From assembly GCA_902510475.1 (NCBI GenBank), contig CABXCC010000003.1:31632-95631 (forward strand): a stretch of DNA of 64,000 bases. Direction: 5' to 3'. The stretch is from an uncultured Bacteroidota bacterium. Lineage in GTDB: Bacteria; Bacteroidota; Bacteroidia; Flavobacteriales; Flavobacteriaceae. The notes beneath the pieces are model-generated. The model made no database searches. It was not told the DNA's origin and worked only from the letters and a program-made list of their open reading frames with translations. Below, piece after piece: positions 47,045 through 57,198 of the stretch (its first letter is position 1; each line of letters opens with the position of its first letter). A program made the translations under genes and the position numbers.

Positions 47045-48125
47045 TAGTTGTAAAAGTGGTAGCTCCGAACTACCTCGGGGTTGTAATAATAACGGAAATT
47101 GTTCAAGTGGAAGTTGCGGAACTTTTACAGTTTTTGATTGGCTTTCTGATATATCAAATTCTAAGATTAACCCCTTTAAAATTGTAGAGGTTAGGTTTAA
47201 AAATGGAAGAAAGGGATATTACAGAAATAATGAACTTAATGTCTCAATAGGTGACACTATAATTATAGAATCTGAAAAAGGTTATGATATTGGCACTATT
47301 ACTTTGACCGGTGAATTGGTGAGAATTCAATTAAAAAAGAAAGGAATAAATATTGATGATGAACTCTTCTCTTTAAAAAGATATCCAAATGAAAAGGAGA
47401 TTTCTAAATGGCAGGAATTGATGCGAAAAGAGTCAGAAATTCAGTTGAAGGCTAGAATAATTGCAATGGATCTTGGTTTAAAAATGAAAATTTCAGATGT
47501 TGAATTTCAGGCAGATGGATCTAAAGCAATTTTTTATTATACTGCTGATCAAAGGGTTGATTTTAGAGAACTTATTAAAAAATATGCTGCAGAATTTAAA
47601 ACACGAATCGAAATGAAACAAGTTGGTTTGAGACAAGAAGCGTCTAGACTAGGTGGCATAGGTTCCTGTGGAAGAGAACTTTGTTGTTCAACTTGGTTAA
47701 ATGATTTTAGGAAAGTAAACACCTCAGCAGCTCGATACCAAAAACTTTCAATTAACCCACAAAAATTAGCTGGTCAGTGTGGAAAATTAAAATGTTGTTT
47801 AAATTATGAACTTGATACATACTTAGACGCTTTAAAAGATTTTCCAAAAAAAGATATAAAGATTAAAACCACAAAAGGGATCGCTATAATACAAAAGACC
47901 GACATATTCAAAAAGATTGTATGGTATTCTTATAAAAATAATTTCATGGATTGGCATGAGATTGATTTAGAATCCGTAAATAAAATGATTGAAATAAATA
48001 AATCTGGAAAAGAGGTTTCATCTCTTGAAGATTTTTCGATTCACAAAAAAGAAGTGAAAAAACTTATTCCTGAAGATAGCATAACAAGATTTGATAAAAA
48101 TAAAAAAAGAAAATATGCGATTTAA
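47034..48125 (+). CDS. ricT: PSP1/RicT-type regulatory iron-sulfur protein
   Basis: The 363-residue protein has a Cys-rich N-terminus (CNSCKSGS, NCSSGSCG) followed by the PSP1 domain. GIGSCGRELCCSTWLNDF and CGKLKCCLNYE carry the paired-cysteine motifs of RicT/YaaT. In Bacillus RicT forms a complex with YlbF and YmcA that acts with RNase Y. Here it lies directly before gldH, an order common in Flavobacteria. The start ATG overlaps trhO. Confidence 0.88.
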   Translation: MSCNSCKSGSSELPRGCNNNGNCSSGSCGTFTVFDWLSDISNSKINPFKIVEVRFKNGRKGYYRNNELNVSIGDTIIIESEKGYDIGTITLTGELVRIQLKKKGINIDDELFSLKRYPNEKEISKWQELMRKESEIQLKARIIAMDLGLKMKISDVEFQADGSKAIFYYTADQRVDFRELIKKYAAEFKTRIEMKQVGLRQEASRLGGIGSCGRELCCSTWLNDFRKVNTSAARYQKLSINPQKLAGQCGKLKCCLNYELDTYLDALKDFPKKDIKIKTTKGIAIIQKTDIFKKIVWYSYKNNFMDWHEIDLESVNKMIEINKSGKEVSSLEDFSIHKKEVKKLIPEDSITRFDKNKKRKYAI

Positions 48126-48594
48126 AATATTGTTATTATTATTGTTTTTAAATTTTTCATGTGAATCTAAAATAGAATTCTTGGACTATAATTCTATAGA
48201 TAATGTTTGGCATAGGGATTCAATTCAGAGTTTTGTTTTTGAATTAACCAGCACAAATAAATACAATACTTATATTAACTTACGGATTAATGAAGAATAT
48301 GAGTTTAGTAATATTTTTTTAATTACTACATTGAAGGACAGTTTAAATATTTTATCAAAAGATACATTAAATTTTAAACTGGCTGACAAATCTGGAAAAT
48401 TTTTAGGAAAAAAAAGAGTTAATATTATTGAAAATAGTTTAATTCATAAAGAAAATTATAAGCTTGAAAAAAATAAAAAATATTCAGTGTCAATAGAACA
48501 TGCTATGAGAATAATAAATAAAGTTTCAGGGTTAGAAAATTTGGATGGTGTAATTGACGTGGGTTATAAAATTGAAAAAATTAATCAGAGGTGA
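48115..48594 (+). CDS. gldH: gliding motility lipoprotein GldH
   Basis: The protein has 159 residues from ATG 48115; an earlier in-frame ATG at 48091 would place eight extra charged residues before the signal. FKILLLLLFLNFSCES is a lipoprotein signal ending at the Cys. NSIDNVWHRDSIQSF fits GldH, one of the lipoproteins required for gliding and T9SS function in Flavobacterium johnsoniae. It overlaps ricT by 11 bases and the PBP gene by 4. Confidence 0.85.
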   Translation: MRFKILLLLLFLNFSCESKIEFLDYNSIDNVWHRDSIQSFVFELTSTNKYNTYINLRINEEYEFSNIFLITTLKDSLNILSKDTLNFKLADKSGKFLGKKRVNIIENSLIHKENYKLEKNKKYSVSIEHAMRIINKVSGLENLDGVIDVGYKIEKINQR

Positions 48595-50906
48595 ATAACA
48601 ATTATAAGTGGTATTCTTTTTTTATGTGGTTAATTTTTTTAACACCTATATCTATAATAACATTTCTTTTTTATCATGCTTCTAATGGAGGTTTTGGAGA
48701 TATGCCAGATCTTGAGGTTCTAGAAAATCCCAAAACAAATTTAGCAAGTGAAATTTTTACATCTGATGGAAAGACATTGGCTAAATATTATTTTAATGAC
48801 AACAGAACACCAGTAACTTTTGACGAACTCCCAACTCATTTGGTAGATGCATTAATAGCCACTGAAGATATTAGATTTTATTCTCATAGTGGAATTGATT
48901 TTAAAAGAACTTTTGGCGCTGCTTTAAAGTTTGGAAAAGACGGAGGAGGCAGTACAATTACTCAACAATTAGCTAAATTACTTTTTACAGGCGAAGGTTC
49001 AAAAGATATTATAGAAAGGCTTACACAAAAATTTAAAGAATACATAATAGCTGTAAGACTTGAAAGGAATTATACAAAGGAAGAAATAATTACTCAGTAT
49101 TTAAACCTATATGACTTTGGCAATAACGGTGACGGCATTCGAAGTGCTGCTAGGATATATTTTGGTAAAGAACCTATTGATTTAGACATTAATGAATCGG
49201 CAATTTTAGTCGGAATGTTAAAAAACTCTTCTCTATATAATCCTAGACCTCATAGAAATCCAATCGGAGTTAAAAATAGAAGAAATGTTGTTTTAAGTCA
49301 GATGAGTAAATACCAGTATTTAGAAAAAAACTTAGTTGACTCACTCAGACTAGAACCATTAAACTTGAATTATACTCCTGAATCTCATAGGGAGGGTTTA
49401 GCTACATATTTTAGAGAATTTTTAAGGTCTCATATGAAAAAGTGGATTAATGATGAAAATAATCGAAAGCCAGATGGGTCAAAATATAATCTTAATACCG
49501 ATGGTTTAAAAATATATACAACTATTAACTATACCATGCAACAAATGGCAGAACTTGCTGTAGAGCAACATATGCCAAGATTGCAAAAAGAATTTTTTGA
49601 ACAAAATAAAACTCTTGACGATTCAATAGCTCCATTTAGGGAATTAACTTCTGGTGCAGTTGATACTTTACTTAGAATTTCAATGAGAAGATCTGAAAGG
49701 TGGAGAAAAATGAAATATGATCTTAAAAAAGATAATGAGGAAATTGAGAATTCCTTTTTTGAACCTGTTGATATGACAATTTTTTCTTGGGAGGGAGACA
49801 TAGATACAATTATGACTCCTCTTGACTCCATGAAATATTACAAGTCCTTTTTTAGGCCTGGAATGATGTCTATGGACCCAACCAATGGCCATATTAAGGC
49901 ATGGGTTGGAGGAATGAATTATAGACACTTTCAATATGATATGGTAAAAAAGGGAAAGCGACAAATTGGATCTACTTTTAAGCCTTTTGTATACGCAGCG
50001 GCAATCGATCAGCTTAAATTATCTCCTTGTGATACATTTCCAGACAGTCAGTTTTGCATTGAAAAAAATAAGTTTGGAAATATTGAGCAGTGGTGTCCAA
50101 AAAATTCAGGAGATAAGTATGGAAGAACAAGGACATTGAAAAATGCATTAGCAAATTCTGTTAACACTGTCACAGCAAGATTAATGGATAGAATTGGCCC
50201 CCAAACGGTTGTAAAGTTAGCCAAAGATTTAGGAATAGAACAAAGAATTTTGCCTGTACCTTCAATTGCCTTAGGCACACCTGATTTAAGTGTTTACGAA
50301 ATGGTGGCAGCATATTCTACTTTTGCGAACAAAGGGGTTTATACGCAACCGGTTTTTGTTGAAAAAATAGAGGATAAAAATGGAACTACATTATTCAAAC
50401 ATCAGCCTGTAACAAAAGATGTTTTAAGCGAAGAGGCTGCATACGTTACTGTAAATTTATTAGAGGGTGTAACAATGGCTGGTTCTGGAACGAGACTCAG
50501 AACAACAGGAGCGGACGAATACAACAGGGCGTATCAAAATATTGTTACAGGTTATCCTTATGAGTTTACAAATCCAATTGCAGGAAAAACAGGTACAACC
50601 CAAAATCAAAGTGACGGTTGGTTTATTGGTATGGTCCCAAATTTGGTTACAGGTGTATGGGTTGGGGCAGAGGATAGAGCAATTCATTTTGAAGATATTG
50701 CTTACGGCCAAGGGGCATCAATGGCTCTACCCATTTGGGGAGTGTATATGAAAAGCGTTTATCAAGATTCAACTTTAATGATTTCCAATGAGTCATTTGA
50801 CAGACCTAAAAAATTGACTATAGAATTAGATTGTAATAAGTTTGTTATTGATAGTATTGGATCCGGAAAAACTACTGATCAAGAGATTCTAGATATTGAT
50901 TTTTAA
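48591..50906 (+). CDS. class A penicillin-binding protein (PBP1A-like)
   Basis: The 771-residue bifunctional murein synthase starts at GTG 48591 with one membrane helix. The GT51 domain has EDIRFYSHSGIDFKRT and GGGSTITQQLAKLLF. The transpeptidase domain has GSTFKPFVYA (catalytic Ser near residue 461), ANSVNTVTA (SxN) and GKTGTTQ (KTG). It polymerises and cross-links peptidoglycan. Its 3' end overlaps the convergent ligase gene by 35 bases. Confidence 0.96.
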   Translation: MNNNYKWYSFFMWLIFLTPISIITFLFYHASNGGFGDMPDLEVLENPKTNLASEIFTSDGKTLAKYYFNDNRTPVTFDELPTHLVDALIATEDIRFYSHSGIDFKRTFGAALKFGKDGGGSTITQQLAKLLFTGEGSKDIIERLTQKFKEYIIAVRLERNYTKEEIITQYLNLYDFGNNGDGIRSAARIYFGKEPIDLDINESAILVGMLKNSSLYNPRPHRNPIGVKNRRNVVLSQMSKYQYLEKNLVDSLRLEPLNLNYTPESHREGLATYFREFLRSHMKKWINDENNRKPDGSKYNLNTDGLKIYTTINYTMQQMAELAVEQHMPRLQKEFFEQNKTLDDSIAPFRELTSGAVDTLLRISMRRSERWRKMKYDLKKDNEEIENSFFEPVDMTIFSWEGDIDTIMTPLDSMKYYKSFFRPGMMSMDPTNGHIKAWVGGMNYRHFQYDMVKKGKRQIGSTFKPFVYAAAIDQLKLSPCDTFPDSQFCIEKNKFGNIEQWCPKNSGDKYGRTRTLKNALANSVNTVTARLMDRIGPQTVVKLAKDLGIEQRILPVPSIALGTPDLSVYEMVAAYSTFANKGVYTQPVFVEKIEDKNGTTLFKHQPVTKDVLSEEAAYVTVNLLEGVTMAGSGTRLRTTGADEYNRAYQNIVTGYPYEFTNPIAGKTGTTQNQSDGWFIGMVPNLVTGVWVGAEDRAIHFEDIAYGQGASMALPIWGVYMKSVYQDSTLMISNESFDRPKKLTIELDCNKFVIDSIGSGKTTDQEILDIDF

Positions 50907-52794
50907 TATCTATATATTCATTTAAGCAACTGGGATTCTTCATAGCCCCTTCTGAAATAGTTTCCTTTATTTCTTTTCCAGACATTATTTTTTTGATTGG
51001 GATTTCCATTTTTTTACCGCTAATTGTGTATGGAATTTCAGTAACACTAAAGATTAAATTTGGAATATGTCTTGGGGAACATTTTAATTTAATAATGTTC
51101 TTTATTTTTTTCTTAAGCTCATTATTAATAGCGCCAATTGTGGTGAGAAATAAAATTAGTTTACTAGTGTTCTGAATTTTTAAATCTATAATCAATGAGT
51201 CTTTAATTTCATCAAATTGAGCAAGAACATTATAGATTTCTGAGGTTCCAATTCTTATTCCATTTCTGTTTAGTGTTGCGTCTGACCTTCCTTGCATAAT
51301 GATGCCTTTTTTAGGATCTATACAGATCCAATCACCATGAGTCCAAACCCCCTTATTTTTTTCAAAATAAGAACTGTGATACTTTTTAAAATCAGCATCA
51401 TTCCAGAAAAAAACCGGCATTGATGGCAATGGTTTTGTAATTACCAACTCTCCTGTTTGGTTTAAAATAGATTTTTTATTTTCATCCCAAGCTTCAATTG
51501 CAGCACCTAACATATTACATTGTAAATATCCTGAATATACAGGTAGCATTGTACATCCTCCTATAAACGCAGAGCAAACATCTGTTCCTCCGCTAAGAGA
51601 TATTATTTGGGTTTTGGGTAATTTATTTTGCAGCCACACAAAAGCATCTTCTGAAAGAGGTGATCCCGTAGCACCAATTGTCTTTAGTTTGGGTAATTCC
51701 ATTTCGTTTACATCCTTTATGTTTTGCTTCATGGTTGCGATAAATAGTGGTGATCCATTACCGAAATGATTTATTTGAGCTTCTTTAGCAAATCTCCACT
51801 GCACTCCAATATCGGGATGGTTTGCAGCACCATCGTACAAGCATAGCTTTGCCCCACATAACAGTGAACCTAGTGCATAGTTCCACATCATCCAACCCGT
51901 TGTAGTATTCCAAAAAAATCTATCTCCATCAGAAATATTTTGATGAAGCGATAGTGATTTGTATTGTTCAATTAGAATTCCTCCTGTTCGATGTGTTATG
52001 GCTTTTGGTTTGCCGGTTGTACCAGACGAAAACAAAACCCATATAGGATGATTAAAATCTACGGATTCCATATTAAAATCAATCCAATAATCACTATTTA
52101 AATCCCAATCTGTAAAATCAGACGAAAAAATTATTGTATTATTTAGACTTTTAAGTTTTATTTTTAATTCTCCAATTTTATCACTTTGATCAAAATATTT
52201 GCCACTGTATATGTATTTCTGATGTGCTAAAAGCATTTTAGGATTGAGCTGATCAAACCTATTGATTATACTTTCAGCTCCAAAATCAGGGGAGCAACAC
52301 GACCAAATAGCACCAAGAGAATTTACAGCTATAAAAGAAGCTATGGTGTCAGGATGATTTAACATATAACCAACAACAACATCTCCTTTTTTGATATTAT
52401 TTTTAATTAGTTGAGATCGAATTTCTTTTGATCTTTTAAGTAAGCTGTTCCACGAAATTTCTAATAAGTTGTCTTTTTCATTTTTATAAATTATTGCAAC
52501 TTCTCCTTTTTTAGCGTGTCTTAAAAGATGATTACAATAACTGAGTTTTGAATTTTCAAACCAAACAGATTTATAAAATGGTTTCTTCTGAATTAATACA
52601 CTTTTATAAGATTTGCTAAACTCAATTTTAAAAAATTTACTTATCGCAAGCCAAAATTGATCGGGTTGGTTAATTGACCAATTATGCATTTCGGAGTACT
52701 CCAAAAAACTTTTTTTAAACTCCTTTTTTAAAAATGACTCAAACCGATATAAGTTTGATTTTTTATAATTCTTTGGCTCCCAAATTTTAGACAT
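50872..52794 (-). CDS. acetoacetate--CoA ligase
   Basis: This 640-residue adenylate-forming enzyme has the N-terminal ACAS segment. WVLFSSGTTGKPKAITH is the P-loop signature, SGGTDVCSAFIGG is the adenosine-binding region, and NRNGIRIGTSEIYN is the hinge/A8 region. Length and order fit acetoacetyl-CoA synthetase, which activates acetoacetate for lipid synthesis or ketone use. It is the last gene of a three-gene operon, 2 bases after the ABC ATPase. It overlaps the PBP gene by 35 bases. Confidence 0.92.
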   Translation of the reverse strand: MSKIWEPKNYKKSNLYRFESFLKKEFKKSFLEYSEMHNWSINQPDQFWLAISKFFKIEFSKSYKSVLIQKKPFYKSVWFENSKLSYCNHLLRHAKKGEVAIIYKNEKDNLLEISWNSLLKRSKEIRSQLIKNNIKKGDVVVGYMLNHPDTIASFIAVNSLGAIWSCCSPDFGAESIINRFDQLNPKMLLAHQKYIYSGKYFDQSDKIGELKIKLKSLNNTIIFSSDFTDWDLNSDYWIDFNMESVDFNHPIWVLFSSGTTGKPKAITHRTGGILIEQYKSLSLHQNISDGDRFFWNTTTGWMMWNYALGSLLCGAKLCLYDGAANHPDIGVQWRFAKEAQINHFGNGSPLFIATMKQNIKDVNEMELPKLKTIGATGSPLSEDAFVWLQNKLPKTQIISLSGGTDVCSAFIGGCTMLPVYSGYLQCNMLGAAIEAWDENKKSILNQTGELVITKPLPSMPVFFWNDADFKKYHSSYFEKNKGVWTHGDWICIDPKKGIIMQGRSDATLNRNGIRIGTSEIYNVLAQFDEIKDSLIIDLKIQNTSKLILFLTTIGAINNELKKKIKNIIKLKCSPRHIPNLIFSVTEIPYTISGKKMEIPIKKIMSGKEIKETISEGAMKNPSCLNEYIDIKNQYLESLDQ

Positions 52795-52796
52795 AT

Positions 52797-54479
52797 TTAT
52801 AAGGACGCTTTAATTAATTTTCTTGTATAATCATTTGTTGGCTTTAAAAACATTTTATCTGCCTCTTCATATTCAACTATCTCTCCGTCAAATAACACAA
52901 CAATTCTATCAGACATATATTTTACGACCGAAAGATCGTGTGAAATAAAAATATATGTAAAACTATACTTCTCTTTTAATGAATTTAACAAGTTTAAAAT
53001 TGTAGCTTGAACGGATACATCTAATGCCGATACACACTCATCACATATTATTATTTCAGGTTTTAAACTTATTGCTCTAGCAATACAAACCCTTTGTCTT
53101 TGACCCCCGGAAAGCTCGTGAGGATAGCGTGATAAAAATGATTCATCAAGACCAACATCTTTTAGTAATTCAAGGGTTTTTTTTTCGACTTCTTTTTGTC
53201 CTGAAATTTGCTGATGATATTTTAATGGCTCAATGATTGCATCTTGAATTTTCTGAACTGGATTCAAAGAAGCATACGGGTCTTGAAAAATTATTTGAAC
53301 TTTTTTTCTAAAATTTAACAGGTCTTTGCCATTCAAAGTAGAGATGTCCTTTTCCTTAAAATAAATCTTGCCCTTCTCAAAATTATGAATCTTTAATATG
53401 GTATTAGACAATGTGGTCTTACCCGAACCAGATTCTCCAATTAAACCTAAAGTTTCACCTGAATATAATTTTAAATTGATATTATTTAGAGCTTGATATT
53501 GTTTGTTTTTTTTAAATAAATTTGATGTGGTATTATAAAATTTAGAAACATTATTAACTCTTAGTATTGGTTCATTTGAATATATATTTTTTTGTCTTTT
53601 TTGTCTTTGACTTTTATTTTCTTTTACAAATTTTTTGTTTGACTCATAAGTTTCGATTGTGGGTAAAGTTTTTAATCTTTTCTTAGGATCAATAATAATA
53701 GAAAGAAGAGCTTTTGTATAATCAGAAATTGGCCTTTTAAAAATTTTCTTATTAGTTCCTTTTTCTACTACAATTCCCTCTTTTAATATTATTAGTCTGT
53801 CGGTTATTTTAGAGACTAACTTTAAGTCGTGAGAAATAAACAATATAGATAGATTTTCAGTTTTTTGAAGTACTTTAACGATGTCTATAATTTCTTTTTG
53901 AACCGTTACATCCAGAGCTGTAGTAGGCTCATCTGCAATTAAAAGTTTTGGGTTACAAGCTAAAGCCATAACAATCATAACTCTTTGTTTTTGACCTCCA
54001 GAAATTTGATGCGGATATTTTTCAAAAAGATTTTCAACACTATCTAATTTTACTTTTTGGATCAGTTTTTTTATTCTCTTTGTAATTTCTGAAAAAGATT
54101 TATTCTGATGGGCTTTATACATTTCATATAGTTGATCACCTATTTTCATTGTTGGGTTTAAAGCACTCATAGGTTCTTGAAAAATCATCGAAATTTCAGC
54201 TCCTCTATTTTTTAGTATTTCCTTTTGTGACACTTTTAAAAGGTCATTTCCTTTAAACAAAACCTCCCCCGTAACTTTAAATTTATCTTTATTTAAAAGC
54301 TTTAAAATAGCTAATGAAGTAAGAGACTTTCCGCTACCAGACTCACCTATTAAGCCGATGATTTCGTTCTTTTTTATCTTAAAGGAAATATTTTTTACTA
54401 ATGATTTTGAGCTTTGATTTTGAGCTACAGAAATATTTAGATTGTTAATTTCTAGTAATGTGTTTTTATTTGATTTCAA
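52797..54479 (-). CDS. ABC transporter with two fused ATPase domains (oligopeptide type)
   Basis: The 560-residue protein has two complete nucleotide-binding domains. The first has GESGSGKS near residues 45-52 and SGGQKQRVMI. The second has another GESGSGKT and SGGQRQRVCI. Both end in short oligopeptide_HPY-like tails. This is the DppD-DppF fusion seen in YejF/GsiA-type importers. The permease and binding-protein genes are not in the window, so the substrate is unknown. It is flanked by 2-3 bp gaps in its operon. Confidence 0.92.
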   Translation of the reverse strand: MKSNKNTLLEINNLNISVAQNQSSKSLVKNISFKIKKNEIIGLIGESGSGKSLTSLAILKLLNKDKFKVTGEVLFKGNDLLKVSQKEILKNRGAEISMIFQEPMSALNPTMKIGDQLYEMYKAHQNKSFSEITKRIKKLIQKVKLDSVENLFEKYPHQISGGQKQRVMIVMALACNPKLLIADEPTTALDVTVQKEIIDIVKVLQKTENLSILFISHDLKLVSKITDRLIILKEGIVVEKGTNKKIFKRPISDYTKALLSIIIDPKKRLKTLPTIETYESNKKFVKENKSQRQKRQKNIYSNEPILRVNNVSKFYNTTSNLFKKNKQYQALNNINLKLYSGETLGLIGESGSGKTTLSNTILKIHNFEKGKIYFKEKDISTLNGKDLLNFRKKVQIIFQDPYASLNPVQKIQDAIIEPLKYHQQISGQKEVEKKTLELLKDVGLDESFLSRYPHELSGGQRQRVCIARAISLKPEIIICDECVSALDVSVQATILNLLNSLKEKYSFTYIFISHDLSVVKYMSDRIVVLFDGEIVEYEEADKMFLKPTNDYTRKLIKASL

Positions 54480-54482
54480 AAA

Positions 54483-55628
54483 TTATTCAATTGATTTTGC
54501 GATCTTATAACCTTCGGAAATATATTTATAAAGGTCACCAGAGTTGTTGCTTACACGTCCTTTTTCGTTAAAACTTCCTTGTCTTACAATAATTATATTT
54601 TCTTCTGGGAATGAAATTACAAATTGCCCCCTATGCCCATTCATTGTGAACACTTTTTTCCCTTCGAAATTATAAAGCCACCATCCGTAACCATAATAAG
54701 GGCTACTGTCAAAAACGGGTTTTGTAGCTAACTCAACAAATGAGGAATCAAGAATGGTCTCATTACCCCACTTCCCGTTATTTATATATAGTTTTCCAAA
54801 TCTTGCAAAATCCCTAGCCGTGCTTGCTATGCAGCAGTAAGCTTTTTCCATTCCGTAATTGTCACTGTCAAGCTGCCAAAGAGCTTTGTTTTCAGCACCC
54901 ATTGGCTTCCAAAACTTTTCGCTTAAATAATCTGATAAAGTTGTACCAGTAGCTTTTTCAATAACCATAGCTAGAAGTTGAGTATCACCACTTGAGTATC
55001 TAAAACTCTGACCAGGCTTGTCAATAATTTTTTGTCTTAAGATAACCGATCTCAAATCATCTGTAAAGTAACTTTCAGACGTTATATTTATAACACTATA
55101 GTATTTTTCATTCCAATTCATCCCCGAAGACATAGAGGCTAAGTCACCAACTGTTAATTCACTAGCCAGACCCTCTTTATATTCGTCAAAATAATCACTT
55201 ACTGGTTGATCCAGCCCCTTGATTTTTCCTTCCATAATTGCCTTACCCATTAGGCTAACAACAATACTTTTTGCAACAGAGAATGAATTAGATAAACTAT
55301 TTTCATCATACCCATCATAATATTTTTCAAAAACTATACTATCGTTTTTTATGACAAGAAAAGACTTTGTTTCTCTTTGCTCATTTAAAACTTTCAACTC
55401 CTCAGTTTCGATAAATTGATCGATGTTTTTATGAATAGGCCAAGGCTCAGGACTGCTATTTGCAATTTCCCTATTATCAAAATATTCATAATCAGAAATA
55501 AAAGCTGTATTGTTTCCTGTAAGATATATTGTTCTAACTCCCTTGATTAAATACTCAATATTAAATGCATATAGAAGTAAAATAATAGATGTGATAATTA
55601 TAAAAACCCATTTTAAAATCTTGCTCAT
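54483..55628 (-). CDS. serine hydrolase (beta-lactamase/class C-like)
   Basis: The 381-residue protein has an N-terminal membrane anchor (WVFIIITSIILLLYAF). FSVAKSIVV carries the SxxK nucleophile, FRYSSGD sits where the YxN motif is expected (Y-S-S), and GHRGQ is the third (HxG) motif. Such proteins include esterases and peptidases, and few are true beta-lactamases. It heads the operon with the ABC ATPase and the ligase, and has a -7 box at 55646-55653. Confidence 0.88.
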   Translation of the reverse strand: MSKILKWVFIIITSIILLLYAFNIEYLIKGVRTIYLTGNNTAFISDYEYFDNREIANSSPEPWPIHKNIDQFIETEELKVLNEQRETKSFLVIKNDSIVFEKYYDGYDENSLSNSFSVAKSIVVSLMGKAIMEGKIKGLDQPVSDYFDEYKEGLASELTVGDLASMSSGMNWNEKYYSVINITSESYFTDDLRSVILRQKIIDKPGQSFRYSSGDTQLLAMVIEKATGTTLSDYLSEKFWKPMGAENKALWQLDSDNYGMEKAYCCIASTARDFARFGKLYINNGKWGNETILDSSFVELATKPVFDSSPYYGYGWWLYNFEGKKVFTMNGHRGQFVISFPEENIIIVRQGSFNEKGRVSNNSGDLYKYISEGYKIAKSIE

Positions 55629-55645
55629 AGTCTGTTTATTTTCAT

Positions 55646-55653
55646 CAAATATA
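55646..55653 (-). promoter_or_regulatory. Bacteroidota -7 box for the serine hydrolase operon
   Basis: The minus strand reads TATATTTG, ending 17 bases before the ATG at 55628. It should drive serine hydrolase, ABC ATPase and acetoacetate-CoA ligase. Confidence 0.5.
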
Positions 55654-55764
55654 TGAATTTATAATTCTAACTTTTTTTATTTTGATCAAGCTAAAATTCA
55701 CTGGTCAACAAATAATTACTAAATTTAAATTAAACTAAAAATCGGTTCCTCCCGTTTGAGGTAA

Positions 55765-57198
55765 ATGAGAGAAAATAAAATATCCTTAAGCTCTAGAATT
55801 TTTTACTATATGATGGTTTTTATAGTAGTTGAATCTATTATGATTGCTGGGGTAACACTATATCAGTTTAATAAACAAAATTCAGAGTATCACGAAGGTA
55901 GGCTTGAAAGAAAAGAAAGCCATTTAATAACAAATATTAAATACGAAATTGAAAAATCAAATGGCAGTTCTTTATTGTCATTGAATAATTCTGTGGTCCA
56001 AGAAATAGCAGATATTCATAATTTAGAATTCGAATTATACACTTTGGATGGCATATTGATTAAAAGTTCCACTGCTGTAACCGGGATTAGAGGAAAAACA
56101 ATTTTAGATTCATCAATTACAGATTATTTCCAAAATGAATCTCCTTCTAGATATGTTGAAAGCGACAAAAACTCTAGCTATTTTAAGTCATCCTATAATT
56201 TAGTTTCGGATTTTAAGGGTACTCCTTTAGGAATTATATATATTCCTTATTTTGCTGACGACACCTCAAGCAAAATGGAGCTTAGTGGATTTTTAATTAG
56301 ACTAGGATTTGTTCATGGAAATATGATTCTTATCGCTTTTGTAATAGCATATTTTATTTCAAATTTTGTTACAAAATCACTTGACTCAATTGGGGATACA
56401 ATTAAAAAAACCAATCTTCAAAATCAAAATGTTAAAATTGATATTGACAATACCCCGACAGAAGTTGTTGCACTTATAGAATCATACAATACTATGATAG
56501 ACGAGCTTAAGAGTAGCGCAATAAAACTTGCTAAAAGTGAAAGGGAGACTGCTTGGAGAGAAATGGCTAAACAAGTTGCACACGAAATTAAAAACCCACT
56601 AACCCCCATGAGATTAAGTATACAAACTTTTGAAAGGGGATATAGTAAAGGGGAAGAATTCACAAAACAAAGAATAAAAGAATTTAGTGATTCGTTAATA
56701 CAGCAGATTGACACAATGAGTTCCATAGCCACAGCATTTTCTGATTTTGCTGAAATGCCTGAGCCAAAAAAAGAAAAATTAAATGTTGTAGAAGTTGTAG
56801 AATTAGCTGTTGATATTTTTAACAGAGACAATATTAAGTTTGAAAGCTCTTCAAAAGAGATTGAAGCAAATTTTGACAGAACTCAGTTAATCAGAGTAAT
56901 AACGAACTTATTAAAAAATGCTTTTCAGGCAATTCCTGAAAATAGGACTCCTGAAATTAATGTGAAAATTTTTGAAGACAACTCTGATGTAAAGATTTCA
57001 ATTTCAGATAATGGATATGGAATATCAAAATCAGATACTGAAAAAATATTTGAACCAAGTTTTACAACAAAATCTAGTGGTATGGGATTAGGCTTATCAA
57101 TGATAAAAAGTATTATAACAGCCTATAATGGAACAATTAAATTTTCGTCTAAGAGCAATGTGGGTACCACCTTCAATATAACATTCCCAAAAAAATAA
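55765..57198 (+). CDS. sensor histidine kinase
   Basis: The 477-residue protein has membrane helices near residues 12-30 and 178-198 around a periplasmic sensor region, then a HAMP-like linker. MAKQVAHEIKNPLTPMRL holds the phospho-accepting His near residue 273. NLLKNAFQAIPEN (N box), DNGYGISKS (G1) and GMGLGLSMIK (G2) complete the ATPase domain. The H-box form with KNPLTPM is that of NtrB/NtrY-like kinases. No response regulator is adjacent. It overlaps the enoyl-CoA hydratase start by 1 base. Confidence 0.93.
   Translation: MRENKISLSSRIFYYMMVFIVVESIMIAGVTLYQFNKQNSEYHEGRLERKESHLITNIKYEIEKSNGSSLLSLNNSVVQEIADIHNLEFELYTLDGILIKSSTAVTGIRGKTILDSSITDYFQNESPSRYVESDKNSSYFKSSYNLVSDFKGTPLGIIYIPYFADDTSSKMELSGFLIRLGFVHGNMILIAFVIAYFISNFVTKSLDSIGDTIKKTNLQNQNVKIDIDNTPTEVVALIESYNTMIDELKSSAIKLAKSERETAWREMAKQVAHEIKNPLTPMRLSIQTFERGYSKGEEFTKQRIKEFSDSLIQQIDTMSSIATAFSDFAEMPEPKKEKLNVVEVVELAVDIFNRDNIKFESSSKEIEANFDRTQLIRVITNLLKNAFQAIPENRTPEINVKIFEDNSDVKISISDNGYGISKSDTEKIFEPSFTTKSSGMGLGLSMIKSIITAYNGTIKFSSKSNVGTTFNITFPKK

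Noticed and set aside
52797..54479. Internal repeat of about 0.8 kb at protein level
   Set aside because: It is simply the two homologous ATPase domains of a known fused ABC protein.
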